From Cryptomeria japonica (Eukaryota; Streptophyta; Pinopsida; Cupressales; Cupressaceae), in assembly GCF_030272615.1 (NCBI RefSeq), contig NC_081406.1:140710361-140774360 (forward strand): a DNA stretch of 64,000 nucleotides, written 5' to 3'. Made by a program: the position numbers and the translations under genes. Below the pieces are notes generated by a model. That model was not told where the DNA came from. It did not search any database and was given only the letters and a program-made list of their open reading frames with translations. This document shows, in pieces, positions 48,901 to 60,750 of the stretch. The stretch's first letter is position 1. Each line of letters opens with the position of its first letter.

Positions 48901-50450
48901 TTGATGTCAACACATGTTGTAAATGGCATACTACATAATCTTTCTCCCCCCTTTGTATGATCCTACGGGTTCTCACTCATGTAGTATGTAGTATACTACA
49001 AAATCTTTCTCCCCCTTTGATAACAATGACAAAGGGCATTATCAGGATATCATTCCTCCTTGTTTTTATCGATCACTGATAGACTTCTTTCTCCTCCTTT
49101 GATACCACTTGTTACATCCTCTCAAGTCATAGCACTTGATATGGAGGACTCAACTATCAACTGACACCAATTGAGCATGCAGATGTCATACCATTTGTTA
49201 CACTACTTAAGCTCAGAGGGATGTGTCAATAAACACTACTCACCCACCGATCAACCTGCATCACCTTCTGTTTGATCCCAAAATTCTTTAGGAATCAAAT
49301 GTGATTGTACTACCAATATAACTAGCCAACTGACAAGTAGGAATCAAATGTGATTGTACTATGAATACAACCAACCACATGACAGGTACATACCCCTTGC
49401 AATGAAATTCTCCTGGGTATTCCTAATGTAACTTTTCATCATCTACAGTTTTGGGCAGTCAATGCGCTTACTCTTCTAAGTTTGAGCATCCTGGCTTTGC
49501 ATCATAGCCACTTGAACTCCCTCTGAGTCATACATCTCAAGTCCTTATGTCCGGTCAGGTCCAACATTGGGGATTCAATCATCTTCCATGTACTAGTTGA
49601 GTTTTGCATATGTGATTATCTGGTGATCTTTTAGCTCTGTCATATTCACCACAGCCTATGACATGATCCTGAGACATAAAATTCACATTCCATGCTAGCA
49701 GGGCTATTGTAATGATTTCCAACTTCATTGTCTTACATACCCTGCAAGTACTTGTTAGCACACAAGCTGGTAACATCCTGCACATACCAGTTTTCTGTAC
49801 TGATCCATTATCACCACTGGAGAACCTTCCTGTGACTCTTGACATTCTATGTCACTCTATATTAGATTCTAACTATTATCTTGTCATACATTAATATAAC
49901 AGTAGTGATTCAGCTCTAACCTGTGGCTGTGTAGTCAAGTCAACCTCTACACACACTTATCTTCTCATTTTCTTCCTTCATACCAGCAACACTTAGTTCT
50001 TCCAAGTGTCCTTCTTCCATTGAGGGGGTGAATGATAAATTCAGTATGTTACTCCCCCTAAGATCCATCATCTCCTTTAGGCCTTAGGAGATATCACTTG
50101 TGCTATGAGTGCACAGTGTTGGTCCATTGTCTTCTTCCTCCATACCTACTTGGTCTCATTCTTCTTCCCATTTTTAGGCTTGTGAGAAGGTCTTTCCTTC
50201 TTCTACTGATGGGTCCTTACATTTCCTGACTCTCTATTAAAATCAAAAGTAGTGCTATAGTAGCACGCAACATCCATCCCAACTTTATGTTTGGGGAATC
50301 TCTTGACATGCTGGTTTGACCATCTCCTTCCAATCATGTTGCTATGACTGGCAACCAAAATCAGTGGACCTCTTGCTCCTATAGGGAAATTTGTCCTTTG
50401 GTTCCATGCATGTTTTTGACTTCCGAATTCTCTATATCCACTTTTTTGTA
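48901..50450 (-). other. Element A internal region without pol
   Basis: About 1.5 kb between gag and the PPT. Only short frames remain (for example 49845-49579, 88 codons). I looked for RT, RNase H, protease and integrase motifs on the minus strand and see none. It could be pol decayed beyond recognition. Confidence 0.5.
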
Positions 50451-52135
50451 GAGCATAGTTTTTATATCAGTCTCCATGTGATTGCAAGTTCCTCTTTCTA
50501 CATTCAAACTCTCTATGGCCAAGACTATTGCAGTTATGACAAATAACATTTACATAACTGGGGAAAGGGACATGCATGTATCTAGTCCTAGATATATTTT
50601 TCTTATATGCATGATGTCTATGAGGTCCTAGATTATTCTTTCTAGATCTCATTCTATATTCCTCTACCCTATGGCCATAAGCATTAAATGCAAAGCAATA
50701 ACCGATAAAGGAGGGCATATGACTTACAAATTTATTTTTCCATGCATGAGGAGACCTTACCAGTTTAGCATCTCCATTTCTTTCTTTTTGAGAATGGATC
50801 CTTGGTTGTTCATTTTGTGCAGCTCTTCCATCTGATCTCTTCTTCTCCCATACTTGCTTTCCCTATGGGTGGTAGCATTTCTTTGTTCTCTACCAGTGGG
50901 AGGTCTTCTTTGTTGACTTCTCATATTCCTACTTCTAGTGAAACTGTCTTCTCCCATCTTCCCTTTGCCTTTGGGATATGCATTGTTCCTCCTTCTTGCA
51001 ACACTGGTCTTCATTCTTATCTACAAATCTCCACCGGTTGTAATTAGATCAACCTTCTTTTGGGGAGAATTTCTCACTATGAAGGTTTGGCCTTTGTTTT
51101 CTCCATTGGAGGAGATAAATAGAATGCCATTGTGGGGGACATTCTTGTTGGTGGAGCATTCATCAGCATTAGTTCCTAATCCTTTAGTGTCCTTGGCATG
51201 CTTTTTCTTTTTCATCATTTTGTCCAAGACATCACGGGTGCCATCAGACCAGATTATTACCTTGAGCTCATCCTGACATTTCTAAAGGTTATTTCAGAGA
51301 CTCTCCATTTCTTCAAGCATCTGTTGATATTCTTCATTTTTTACTTCTAGCCTAGATGCTAGATCTTCACACTAGAATCCCTTGATGTCTCCTGCCAGAG
51401 ACTTCAACTCTGAGATGCATTTCTCAGATTCTTCAAGGCATTTTGTCAACCAGTTCTACTCTATTATAGAAGCATTCTTGAATAGATTCTATTCCCTTCT
51501 AACTCTATTGAGTTCTTCAAGTGCATTCACAAACTCTATTTCAAGATCAACTTCTTCTTCCTCTTCTTCTTCTTCACATTCACTATTAAATAGATCTTGG
51601 TGGTTGGATCTATCTACTTTGTCTTCTTCTTCTTCATCATCACTGCCAAACACATCATACCGGTAGGATTCATTTGCCTTTTCACCTTCATGTGTGTGCA
51701 CCTCATATTCTGATTCTTGAGCCATGAAGAGATGGGTTCCTCCATCATCACTACTGCAGTTGCTAGTAGATCTTCCTTCATCATCTATAGATTCATGAGA
51801 TGCATGTCTCATACTATCTTCACAAGTCAATCCTATAGTAGTAGGGTCATTTTCATAGAGCTTCTTCAATCTCTCCGATAAGCTTTTTGTTGATTTACAT
51901 CGGTCCACCTATGAGGAGACATCATCTAATAACCCACAAAGAATAGCCTTCATAGCTTCTTCATTGCACAAGCATCTTCTTTCTTCTTCAAATCTGGTGG
52001 GAGGAGTGACATTCCTAGGGAGACCATTGATAACTGACATTCATACATCAAAACCTAGAGAGGATAGGAAGACTTCCATTATGCAACTACAAATGGCATA
52101 GTTAGATCCATTAAACACTGGAGCAGGTTGACACT
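50451..52135 (-). pseudogene. Element A gag (Copia type)
   Basis: Starts near 52130 with APVFNGSNYAI, MEVFLSSLGFDV and MSVINGLPRNVTPP, the DUF4219/UBN2-like Copia gag N-terminus. It continues with CNEEAMKAILCGLLDDVSS and KSTKSLSERLKKLYENDP. A strongly acidic stretch follows at 51489-51700 (runs of Asp and Glu), then a coiled coil and a basic Arg/Lys-rich segment (50757-51014). It ends with two knuckles at 50467-50718: a spoiled CFAFNAYGHRVEEY and an intact CHNCNSLGHREFEC. In-frame stops occur (several in 51230-51500 and at 52060), plus a frameshift near 50740. Gag would package the element RNA. Confidence 0.75.
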
Positions 52136-52204
52136 AAACAAACCATTATGTCCTTAAGCAAGAATCTACCCAAGATGGAGAAAGCTCACATAACTAGGAA
52201 CATA

Positions 52205-52217
52205 GGCTCTGATACCA
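52205..52217 (-). other. Element A primer-binding site
   Basis: The minus strand reads TGGTATCAGAGCC, the exact initiator Met tRNA type, two bases from the LTR start at 52220. Confidence 0.9.
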
Positions 52218-52219
52218 AT

Positions 52220-53518
52220 TGTTAGACACAATCCACCACTAAGAGGGGGGTGAATTAGTGGTTCTCAATCTTCTTTGATTAACTATCCTATGTCAGCATA
52301 CCGATTAACACATCTAGTTGAATGCAGACTTACCGGTTAGAGAGGAGACTAAACACAAATGCATTCACACAAAGGGACATCACATAACACCAGGATGCAT
52401 GAGGAAAACCCAAGATGGGAAAAACCTCTGTGAGCAATGCTACTAGAGACTACTGCTCCAATCCAGCCTCACAATGAAAACTTTGTTACAATGTTTAGGG
52501 TACCAACCCAAGGAGTACCAACCCCCGATTTAGGGCACCAACCCAAGGAGCACCAACCACTGATGTAGGGCACCAACCCAAGGAGTACCAACCCCTAACT
52601 TTTTTATGGGCTACAACCCCTACACCGAGCTACAACTCAGTGTTCACACTAAAAACATCAATTAAAAAAGTAGTTATTTTGTTATGAGTGAATCTTGCAA
52701 CCATTCCAAATTGCCTTACTATGTCGATGAGATACCTTCTCTTCTACATTGACTTAGTCTTTTGCTACTCTTATCTACTGCTTTTCTTGCCAATAAACTC
52801 TATCGGTTCACCTCTCCTCTTCTTCTTCTCTATTAGATCTCTGCCTTACTCTCTTTTCTTCACTGGTACAACACTTTGATGGTTGTATGTCTACCTTGTC
52901 TATAGCTCCCTTCACTTCTGCTCTGCCGGTATGGACACTATCGGGTCTACTCTGCTATCGGTTGAACACTTCAACTAGGTTCACCTTCACACTTTGTCTC
53001 TTCTCAGATATGATTTGTGCACTTGACTAATTTGCTTCTCACCTACATAAGTAATCACTTGGCAGCAACACACTCTTCTTCCATTCAGTATCCCCCTTCC
53101 CTGATTTTGGCTTCCCTATTTATAACCTAGTTTTCTTGCCAAAAACCAATTCAAAAACATGGGCAGTTAGGGTTTCTTCATTAACCTCAAGGAAACCAAA
53201 TCCAATCAGATCTTTTCCAATCTAATCTCCCTGATAGTTAACTATACATCTCCACCATTTACTCACCTTCTTGATCATGCCTTATATCTTTGGCGATCTT
53301 CTTTTTCCCTATCGACTGATCTATTGGTCAAACACCAAGATCGGTCTTCTTGTTTCCTTCATCCACCTCGATCTCCTCAATCACTCTTAGTTGTCTCATA
53401 GTTTTCTTCTATACCTCGAGCTGAAAACCTCTACAAGGAATCTGCAACATGTCCCGCAATTTGTGGGATCTTCCATCAATGTTGACCAACTCTGCAACTA
53501 CCTTGTTGGGGTACATTA
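52220..53518 (-). repeat. Element A 5' LTR, left half
   Basis: TGTTAGACACAATCCACC onward, collinear with 46307-47600, cut at 53518 by element B. The PBS-end hairpin is CCACTAA (52236-52242) with TTAGTGG (52255-52261). Minisatellite units lie at about 52500-52600. It continues at 60751. Confidence 0.9.
53514..53518. repeat. Target site duplication of element B, left (CATTA)
   Basis: CATTA here against CATTC at 60746-60750. The uninterrupted LTR at 47579-47600 reads TACATTCCTTC, so CATTC is the original and the left copy has one substitution. Confidence 0.75.
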
Positions 53519-55095
53519 TGATGAATAATGATGAACAATAAGTACCCTAAATGGTACTGAGGGACGGGGGGTGAATAAGTACAAACAAAAACTTTCTCAA
53601 CAACTTATCAAGCTAAAACAACACTAACCGATTGTCTTCATCACTGAACTTAACCATGGCAATACCAGTTAAACATAGTAAGACTTCAGATAGCATAGAC
53701 CGGTAAGTATGAACACTTCAAATACATTTAATACTTGATAACTACTTCACCCATAAATATATGCATGTGTTATATTAGCAATATAATAACCATCAGCTCT
53801 GCATGCATAACCACAGAAACAAAGAATACTTAATCATCACATGAAAAATGGACAACTCAGGATACACAGATTTTTTCACATGGAAACCCAAATGGGAAAA
53901 ACCATGGTGGGGATGAATACCCACAAGCCTGTTTTGAACTCTTTTGAAGCTCGCTCTATTAGGATCCTAGTCCGGTTAAAGACTTTACAATAAGGTTCTT
54001 CTAGGAACCGATCTTGTTAAAGATCACCCGGTTAAGGGATGGTTATATACCCTATTAAAGGATGAAATCTTGTTACAGGTTACCCCACTAGAGGATTTGA
54101 AGAACTCAATGATATTCAGTCACCTAGTAAGAGGTTTTGCAACAATCCTATTAAAGCTACCCTGTAAAGGGATTTTCCAACTGTTGAAATGGTTAGAAGA
54201 CAATAGGTAAAACTCTGATCTAATAACAACATTATATGTCGAGGCAGATCCTTTTCATTTCCTCTATTCTGCAATCACACTTTGCATTTTTCCTCTTACT
54301 AGTCTAGCAAGTATCTTATCACTTGGATACACACACATAACACTTCCCAACAACAAACAATAAAAAATATCATCGACCTTATAGACTTAGGTCGATAGCA
54401 TAAACCCTAAACCCTAAGCATTTTAGGTTTACAATACAAGCAATCTAATCCTGACCTTTCAAATACTTTGCATAGAGCAATACAATTTCAAAAAGATTAC
54501 AAGACAATCTGCATCATCCATTTTGCATCGCACATGGGAATCAGTAACCCATCACGTTCTTTTCTCATACTGCTAAGAAGAATGATCATTCCTAAGGTAG
54601 ACATTTAATGCAATCGATCTTCACATGCAAGATCCTCAAATAAATCCTTCACACGTACCAAAATGATGTGGCATCATGATCTCATCCTCATCTCTTAGAT
54701 AACTCATCATAGGATGTCATCGGTTGCATCCCACAAGCGAGATTGGCAAATCGGAAACCCTAGGGCTGAGACTACCAACCGGTAGTCACACTTAGTAAAA
54801 CCCCAACACCGGTTCACTGCATATCTTCATACTGGTTCACTTGCACTTATTGACATCAATGACAACATACATTATCATCATCTAACTCATCACAGGATAT
54901 CATCAGTTGCATCGTACAAGCGAGATTGATAGACTGGAAACCCTAGGGCTGAGACTACTAATTGGTAGTCACACTTAGTAAAACCTTGACACTGGTTCAC
55001 TGCATTTCTTCATACCAGTTCACTTGTACTTATTGACATCAATGACAACATACATTATCATCATATCAACATGTTGGTTCATCATATGCCAACAA
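53519..55095 (-). repeat. Element B 3' LTR
   Basis: TGATGAATAATGATG to ATGCCAACA, 1577 bp. It is longer than its partner because of a tandem duplication with a 183-bp offset at about 54700-55065. The PBS-end hairpin is GTACT (53554-53558) with AGTAC (53578-53582). Confidence 0.9.
54700..55065. repeat. 183-bp tandem duplication in element B 3' LTR
   Basis: CACAAGCGAGATTGG..CCCTAGGGCTGAGACTAC to TTGACATCAATGACAACATA occurs twice with an offset of 183 bases. The 5' LTR has it once (about 60540-60710). Confidence 0.85.
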
Positions 55096-55110
55096 TATCC
55101 CCCTTTGGCA
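55096..55110 (-). other. Element B polypurine tract
   Basis: The minus strand reads GCCAAAGGGGGATAT directly before TGTTGGCATATG. Confidence 0.8.
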
Positions 55111-55350
55111 CCGATGGCAATACTCAGTGTAGCATTGCAACTGTAAACATCATAGACCAGTGTATCTGCATCATCAGATATCTTCTTCCCATACATAAGA
55201 TATCTTCTCCCCCTTTGACAACAATGTCAAAGTGAAGGCACAAGCTTCCATTCCCCACTATGCTACTCCCCCTATAGAGTAGCATCCTTCAACACATCAA
55301 TCCTGAAAGATTTGACACTGTAGTAGCTGAGTAATGTGGAACACACAACT

Positions 55351-56163
55351 TTAGTTGACTTCATGAAGTGGAAGAACCCCTAATTCACCTCTCAAATAAG
55401 TAAATGTAGTCTTTAGTAAGGGCTTAGTGAATATATCTGCTAGTTGCTCATTGTTGGAAACATGTTCTAGTACAACCTCCTTATTTTGAACCTTTTCTCT
55501 CAAGAATTTATACTTAAGCTCAATGTGCTTAGTTCTATCATGCAATACCAGATTCTTGGAAATGTTTATTGCACTTGTGTTGTCACAAAATATATTCATT
55601 GGCTCAGATATAGGTACTTTGAAACCTTCCAATACATGTTTCATCCAAATTGTTTGAGTACAATTCATAAATGCTACCACATATTCTGCTTCAGCTGTAG
55701 ACTGGGAAATATAGCTTTGCTTCTTACTCGTCCATGAGACTAGTCTTCCACCAAGAAAGAATGCTACCAAGTGGGATTCTCTTGGACTTTTCTCAAGATG
55801 ATCTACTATGCCCACTGCATGAGCAATATCTGGTCTACTGTGTACCACATAGTGCAGCTTACCAATCATTGACTGGTACTCTTTCTCATTCACCAACATT
55901 GAATCATCTTCCTTAGTCAATTTGCAGCCTGCCACCATCGATGTACCAACCAGTTTGCTCTCCTCCATGCCAAAAGTATTCAATACCTCTTTGACATACT
56001 TGGACTGGGTAACAAAGATACCCTCTTTCATTTGATGAATCTGTAGACCAATTAAGAATTTTATCTCTCCAATCAGAGACATCTCAAACTCTTTCTTCAT
56101 TACATCCACAAATTCATGGCTCATTTCATCATCTCCTCCAAAGATTATGTCATCTACAAACAC
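55351..56163 (-). pseudogene. Element B RT C-terminal half and RNase H, internal deletion
   Basis: Open for 270 codons, ending at TAA at 55351. It begins at the catalytic FVDDIIFGG (56149-56160, Asp pair intact), then MSLIGEIKFLIGLQIHQ, FVTQSKYVKEVLNTFGME, YQSMIGKLHYVVHSRPDIA and, after the junction near 55760, the RNase H half GRLVSWTSKKQSYIS, STAEAEYVVAF (catalytic Glu), FCDNTSAINISKN (Asp) and EQLADIFTKPL. Copia relatives have about 50 more residues between ESHxxA and the FFLG segment, including the first RNase H Asp (TDADWAG). Here that part is missing without breaking the frame. Confidence 0.85.
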
Positions 56164-56900
56164 TTCATAGATTAGAATATGATCACCTTTATATTTTAGG
56201 TAGATGTTGTTGTCTTCACTTGTTCTCTAAAATCCAATCTTCACAAGGTGAGAGTGTAATCCTTCATACCTTGCCCTTGGTGCTTGCTTTAATCCATACA
56301 AGGCCTTATGTAATCTACACACCATGTTACTATCTTCTGATAGGGCAAACCCATCCAGTTGCTCTATGTACACTTCCTCTTCAAGGATTCCATTCAAGAA
56401 TGCAGACTTCACATCCATCTGATATACCTTGAATCCCTTGAATTCTACAAATGCAAGTAGCATTCGAACACCTTCTAGTCTAGCCACTGGGCAAAGGTTT
56501 CTGCATAGTCTTCTCCTTCTTCCTGAGTGTATCCCTTGCATACAAGTCTTTCTTTGTTCCTTATAATTGTTCCTTCTTCGTTCAGCTTATTTCTGAAGAC
56601 CCATTTGGTACCTATGACATTCTTATGTTCAGGTCTAGGTACCAAAGACCATGTTGCATTCTTCTCAATCTGATCTAGCTCCTCTTCCATTGATTTAGTC
56701 CAATCTTCATCTATAAGTTCCTCTCTAATAGCCTTAGGTTCCAATTTAGGTAACATGCAAGAGTTCTCTTTGACCTTTCTTCTTGTGAGTATCCTTGCAT
56801 ATTTATCTCCTATGATTTGCTTTGGATCATGATGTAGTTTCACATATCTAGGAATGACCCTATCTGGTTCTTCTTTCTTCTTCTCCAGCTTCTTCTTCAC
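56164..56900 (-). pseudogene. Element B RT N-terminal half, frameshifted
   Basis: The segment 56900-56475 reads DEDWTKSMEEELDQIEKNAT, WSLVPRPEHKNVIGTKWVFR and LVCKGYTQEEGEDYAETFAQ. It then switches frame near 56480-56510 to VARLEGVRMLLAFVEFKGFK, QMDVKSAFLNGILEEEVYIE (first RT Asp) and MVCRLHKALYGLKQAPRARY, where relatives have AWY. A stop follows near 56227, before the FVDD segment. Confidence 0.85.
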
Positions 56901-58062
56901 CTACCACAACATCTACTAGTACAGGAACACTGAGATCTTTGCTTGATTTTTTTGAAACCAGTTCCCAGAAATCTACACCCTATTCACCTTCCACCTGCTC
57001 ATTGCTGGTTTCCTCAGGTTTCTCAAGGGATTCATCAACCCTAACATTGATTCTCTCAACAATTTTCTGAGTTCTTTTGATGTAGTACTTGAGAGATTTA
57101 CTCTTAGTGGAATATCCCAAAAATATTCCTTCATCACTTTTAGCATCAAACTTTCTCAGATGCTCACTTCTCTTGATATAGCACTTACTTCCGAATACTT
57201 TAAAATAACTCATAGTGGGAGTCTTCCCGGTCCAATACTCATAAGGGTTTTTATCTTGGCCTTTCTTGATGAGTACCTGGTTCATAGTATAGACTACAGT
57301 ACTCACTACTTCTCTCCAAAAAGTGTGAGCAACCTTTCCTTGGATTAGCATTGTTCTAGCCACTTCTACTATAGTCCTATTATTCCTTTCTGTTATGTCA
57401 TTATATTGTGGTGTCCTAGGAGCACACAATTACCTCTTGATGTCATTCTCTTCATAGTACTTGTTAAACTCATCAGAAGTGAATTCACCTGCTTGATCAG
57501 TTCTTAGGCACTTTATCCTTTGGCTACTTTCCTTCTCTACTAATGCTCTGAAGGCTTTGAACTTTCCAAATGCTTCAGACTTGTCTTTCAAGAATCTAAC
57601 CCACATCATTCTTGAGTAGTCATCAGTAAGAATCATAAAATACCTATCTCCCTAAATACTTCTAGTTTTTATAAGACCACACAAATCAGTATGCATGAGA
57701 TCAAGTAAGTTTTTTGCTGAAAAAGACTTACCTTTAAAATTTGAGGAAGACATCTTCCCAAGTTGACATTCTCTACACAGGAAGTTTTTTGGTTTGTTCA
57801 ACAAAGGCAATCCTCTCACTGCCTTGATCTTACTAGCTTTAACATTATTGTCAAAGTTTATATGACAGAGTCTCCTATGCCATATCCAACTGTCATCAAA
57901 CTTAGCCATCAGACACTGACTAATTTTGGTATTCAACTGAAACAAGTTACCTCTAGTTTGCTTATCAGTGGCAATAAGTTCACCACTTTTTCCAATTATA
58001 CAACAGACTCCACCTTTGAACTCCAGAACGATTCCTTTATCATTTAGTTGAGCAACACTCAA
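56901..58062 (-). pseudogene. Element B integrase
   Basis: In pol frame: LLSVAQLNDKGIVLEFKGG, then the zinc-binding WHRRLCHINFDN with CRECQLGK (about 57760-57890), and the catalytic core with D in HTDLCG (about 57690), D in RTDQAGEF (about 57492) and E in ITERNNRTIVE (about 57385). The C-terminal part reads FGSKCYIKR and DEGIFLGYSTKSKSLKYY, ending at 56980. Stops occur near 57652, 57430 and 56980. The residues needed for catalysis are all present. Confidence 0.85.
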
Positions 58063-58260
58063 TAGGTTATGCTTAAGACCTTCTACCTAGTAGACATCAT
58101 CTACAGTTCTCTTTCCATTTAGTGATATGGATCCTTTACCTTTCACCAAACGTGGTGCATCGTTGCCAAACCGAACAATACCTCCATCATATTCTTCCAA
58201 AGATAGAAACTTTCTCCGATCACCAGTCATATGGTGAGAACACCCACTATCAATAATCCA
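58063..58260 (-). pseudogene. Element B protease
   Basis: WIIDSGCSHHMTGDRRKFLS carries the Copia protease triad DSG at 58243-58251. It then runs to FGNDAPRLVKGKGSISL and DDVYYVEGLKHN, with a stop at about 58086. It lies in the pol frame and overlaps the end of the gag frame. Confidence 0.8.
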
Positions 58261-59294
58261 CTCATTGAGTTGTCAATGAGAGAGACAAGGGATTTCTTGT
58301 CAGACACTTCTTCCTTTATAGCTACAAATACTATGTCTTCATTTTCTTCATCCTCAGAGTCTTCATCAGTAACACCTTCATCCACTACAACCAGACAATT
58401 TCTCCTACTACCTCCTTTATACTTTTTAAACCTCTTCAGTTTATCCTTATTATCATTGTTAAGACAATTAGCAGCTATATGTCCTATCTTATTGTAGGAA
58501 AAACATTTTAGAGGAAGCTTACCTCTATATTTACCAGTTCCTTTCGGAAGTCTTTTAGCAAGAAGAGCTTCAAACTCCATTAGAATCTCTTCATCATCCA
58601 TATCTCTGCATTGGCTAGATTCAAAACTAGTACCAACTTCTTTTCCTTTTCTAGATGGTGCAGCAGATGCTCTAATGGCTGACTCAATCTTTTGAACACT
58701 GCCATCATAGCTATTCAACTCATATGTAGTCAACTTTGCAATGATAGAGTCTAAGAATACCTTGGTTTTGTCGATAAACCTTAGCTCCTGGATAGCAACA
58801 ACTCTGATTGCATAGACCGGTAACAATGATCTCAAGACTTTACTAACAATGGTGGCATCCTCTATCATTCCACCAGTGCTTTTGATATCTCCAACCACAA
58901 TCTTAATCCTTATGCCATATTGTTAAATGGTCTCTCCTTCAACCATCCTCATGTCTTCAAATTTTCCTCTAAGTCTCTCTTCCTTAGCTTTCTTTACATG
59001 CTCATCACCACCATAAATAGTTTCCAATGTGTCCCATACATATTTAGGAGTGTCCTTATCTTGTACATCAATGAAATCAATATCGGACAAACTACTAATA
59101 ATGGCTTCCATGACTTGCCCATTTTACTGAATCTCTTTTTTCCGATCATCGGTCAGAGTGCTAGTGGGAATCACATAGGCATTCTCAACATAGCTCTAGT
59201 GTTGAGCACCCATTCTCTTGATGTAAACCTTCATTTTGTCCTTCCATATCTTGAAGTTATCTCTATTGAACTTAGGACCTTCCCTCTTCATCAT
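58227..59294 (-). pseudogene. Element B gag (UBN2 type)
   Basis: ATG at 59294 or 59291: KREGPKFNRDNFKIWKDKMK is the Copia gag start. It continues with VMEAIISSLSDIDFIDVQD, YVWDTLETIYGGDEHVKKAK, ERLRGKFEDMRMVEGETI, a stop at about 58922, then VSKVLRSLLPVYAIRVVAIQ and the knuckle CFSYNKIGHIAANC. The second Cys of that knuckle is Tyr. An acidic tail follows (TDEDSEDEENED). The gag frame differs from the pol frame, with a shift at 58227-58260. Another stop lies near 59190. Confidence 0.85.
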
Positions 59295-59350
59295 TATAGC
59301 ATGATCTTTTACCTCAAGCGGTTAAGCTTATATCACCAAGGACCTGGAGT

Positions 59351-59363
59351 TGCTTTGATACCA
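59351..59363 (-). other. Element B primer-binding site
   Basis: The minus strand reads TGGTATCAAAGCA, one base from TGGTATCAGAGC, just inside the LTR start at 59366. Confidence 0.8.
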
Positions 59364-59365
59364 AT

Positions 59366-60745
59366 TGATGAATAATTATGAATAAAAAATACCCTAAATG
59401 GAACAAGGGGGGGGGGGGGGGGGTAAATCAGTACAGACAAAAACTTTCTCAACAACTTATCAAGCTAAAACAACACTATCTAGTTGTCTTCATCACTGAA
59501 CTTAACTATGGCAATACTGGTTAAACACAGTAAGACTTCAGACATCATAGACCAATAAGTTTGAACACTTCAAATATATTTAATACTTGATAACTACTTC
59601 ACCTATAAACATATGCATGTGTTATATTAGCAATATAATAACCATCATCTCTGCATGCATAACCACTCAAACAAAGAATACTTAATCATCACATGAAATA
59701 TGCACAACTCATGACACACAGATTTTTTCACATGGAAACCCAAATGGGAAAAACCATGGTGGGGATGAATACCCACAAGCTTGTTTTTAACTCTTTTGAA
59801 GCTTGCTCTGTTAGGAGCCTAGTGTGGTTAAAGACTTTACAATAAGGTTCTGCTAGGAACGAATCTTGTTAAAGATCACTTGGTTAAGGGATGGCTATAT
59901 ACCCTGTTAAAGGTTACCCCACTAGAGGATTTGAAAAACTCAATGATCTTGAGTCACCTAGTTAGAGGTTTTACAACAAGCTTGTTAAAGCTACCTGGTA
60001 AAGGGATTTTACAACTGTTGAAATGGTTAGAAGACAATAGGTGAAACCCTAATTTGATAACAACACTACATTCCAAGGTAGATCCTTTTCATTTCCTCTA
60101 TTCTGTAATCACACTTTGTAGTTTTCCTCTTACTGGTCTAGCAAGTATCTTATCACTCGGATACACACACATAACATTTTCCAACAACAGACAATAGCAA
60201 ACATCATTGACCTTATAGACTTAGGTCGGTAGCATAAACCCTAAACCCTAAGTATTTTAGGTTTACAATACAAGCGGTCCAATCCTGAACATTCAAACAC
60301 TTTGCATAGAGAAATACAATTTCAAACAAGTCACAAGACAATCTACATCATCCATTCTACACCGCACATGGGAATCAGTAACCCATCACGCTCTCTTCTC
60401 ATGCCGCTAAGAAGAATGATCATTCCCGAGGTAGACATTTAATGTAATCAATCTTCAAATGCAAGATCCTCAAAGAAATCCTTCACGCATACAAAACTAA
60501 TGTGGCATCTTGATCTCATCCTCATCTCTTAGCTAGCTCATGACAGGATGTCATCAGTTGCATCGCACAAGCGAGATTGCCAAAATGGAAACCTTAGGGC
60601 TAAGACTACCAACCGGTAGTCACACTTAGTAAAACCCCGACACCAATTCACTGCATGTCTTCATACCATTTCACTTTCACTTATTGACATCAATGAAAAC
60701 ATACATTACCATCATATGCACATGTTGGTTCATCATATGCCAACA
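59366..60745 (-). repeat. Element B 5' LTR
   Basis: TGATGAATAATTATG to ATGCCAACA, 1380 bp, collinear with 53519-55095 apart from the tandem duplication. It contains a 17-base G run at 59407-59423 where the other LTR has GGGACGGGGGG. Confidence 0.9.
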
Positions 60746-60750
60746 CATTC
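60746..60750. repeat. Target site duplication of element B, right (CATTC)
   Basis: Pairs with CATTA at 53514-53518. Confidence 0.75.

Larger units (their letters stand above)
53519..60745 (-). mobile_element. Element B: Ty1/Copia retrotransposon nested in element A
   Basis: A minus-strand element of 7.2 kb with LTRs at 53519-55095 and 59366-60745, PBS at about 59351-59363, PPT at 55096-55110, and gag, protease, integrase, RT and RNase H in Copia order. Two frame changes, several stops and an RNase H deletion make it defective. Confidence 0.9.

Noticed and set aside
48885-50450. Envelope-like or pol gene in element A
   Set aside because: I could find no RT, integrase, protease or membrane-protein pattern; only short frames broken by stops.
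51382-51666. Ser-rich plus-strand frame
   Set aside because: It is the antisense of the Asp/Glu-rich part of the element A gag.
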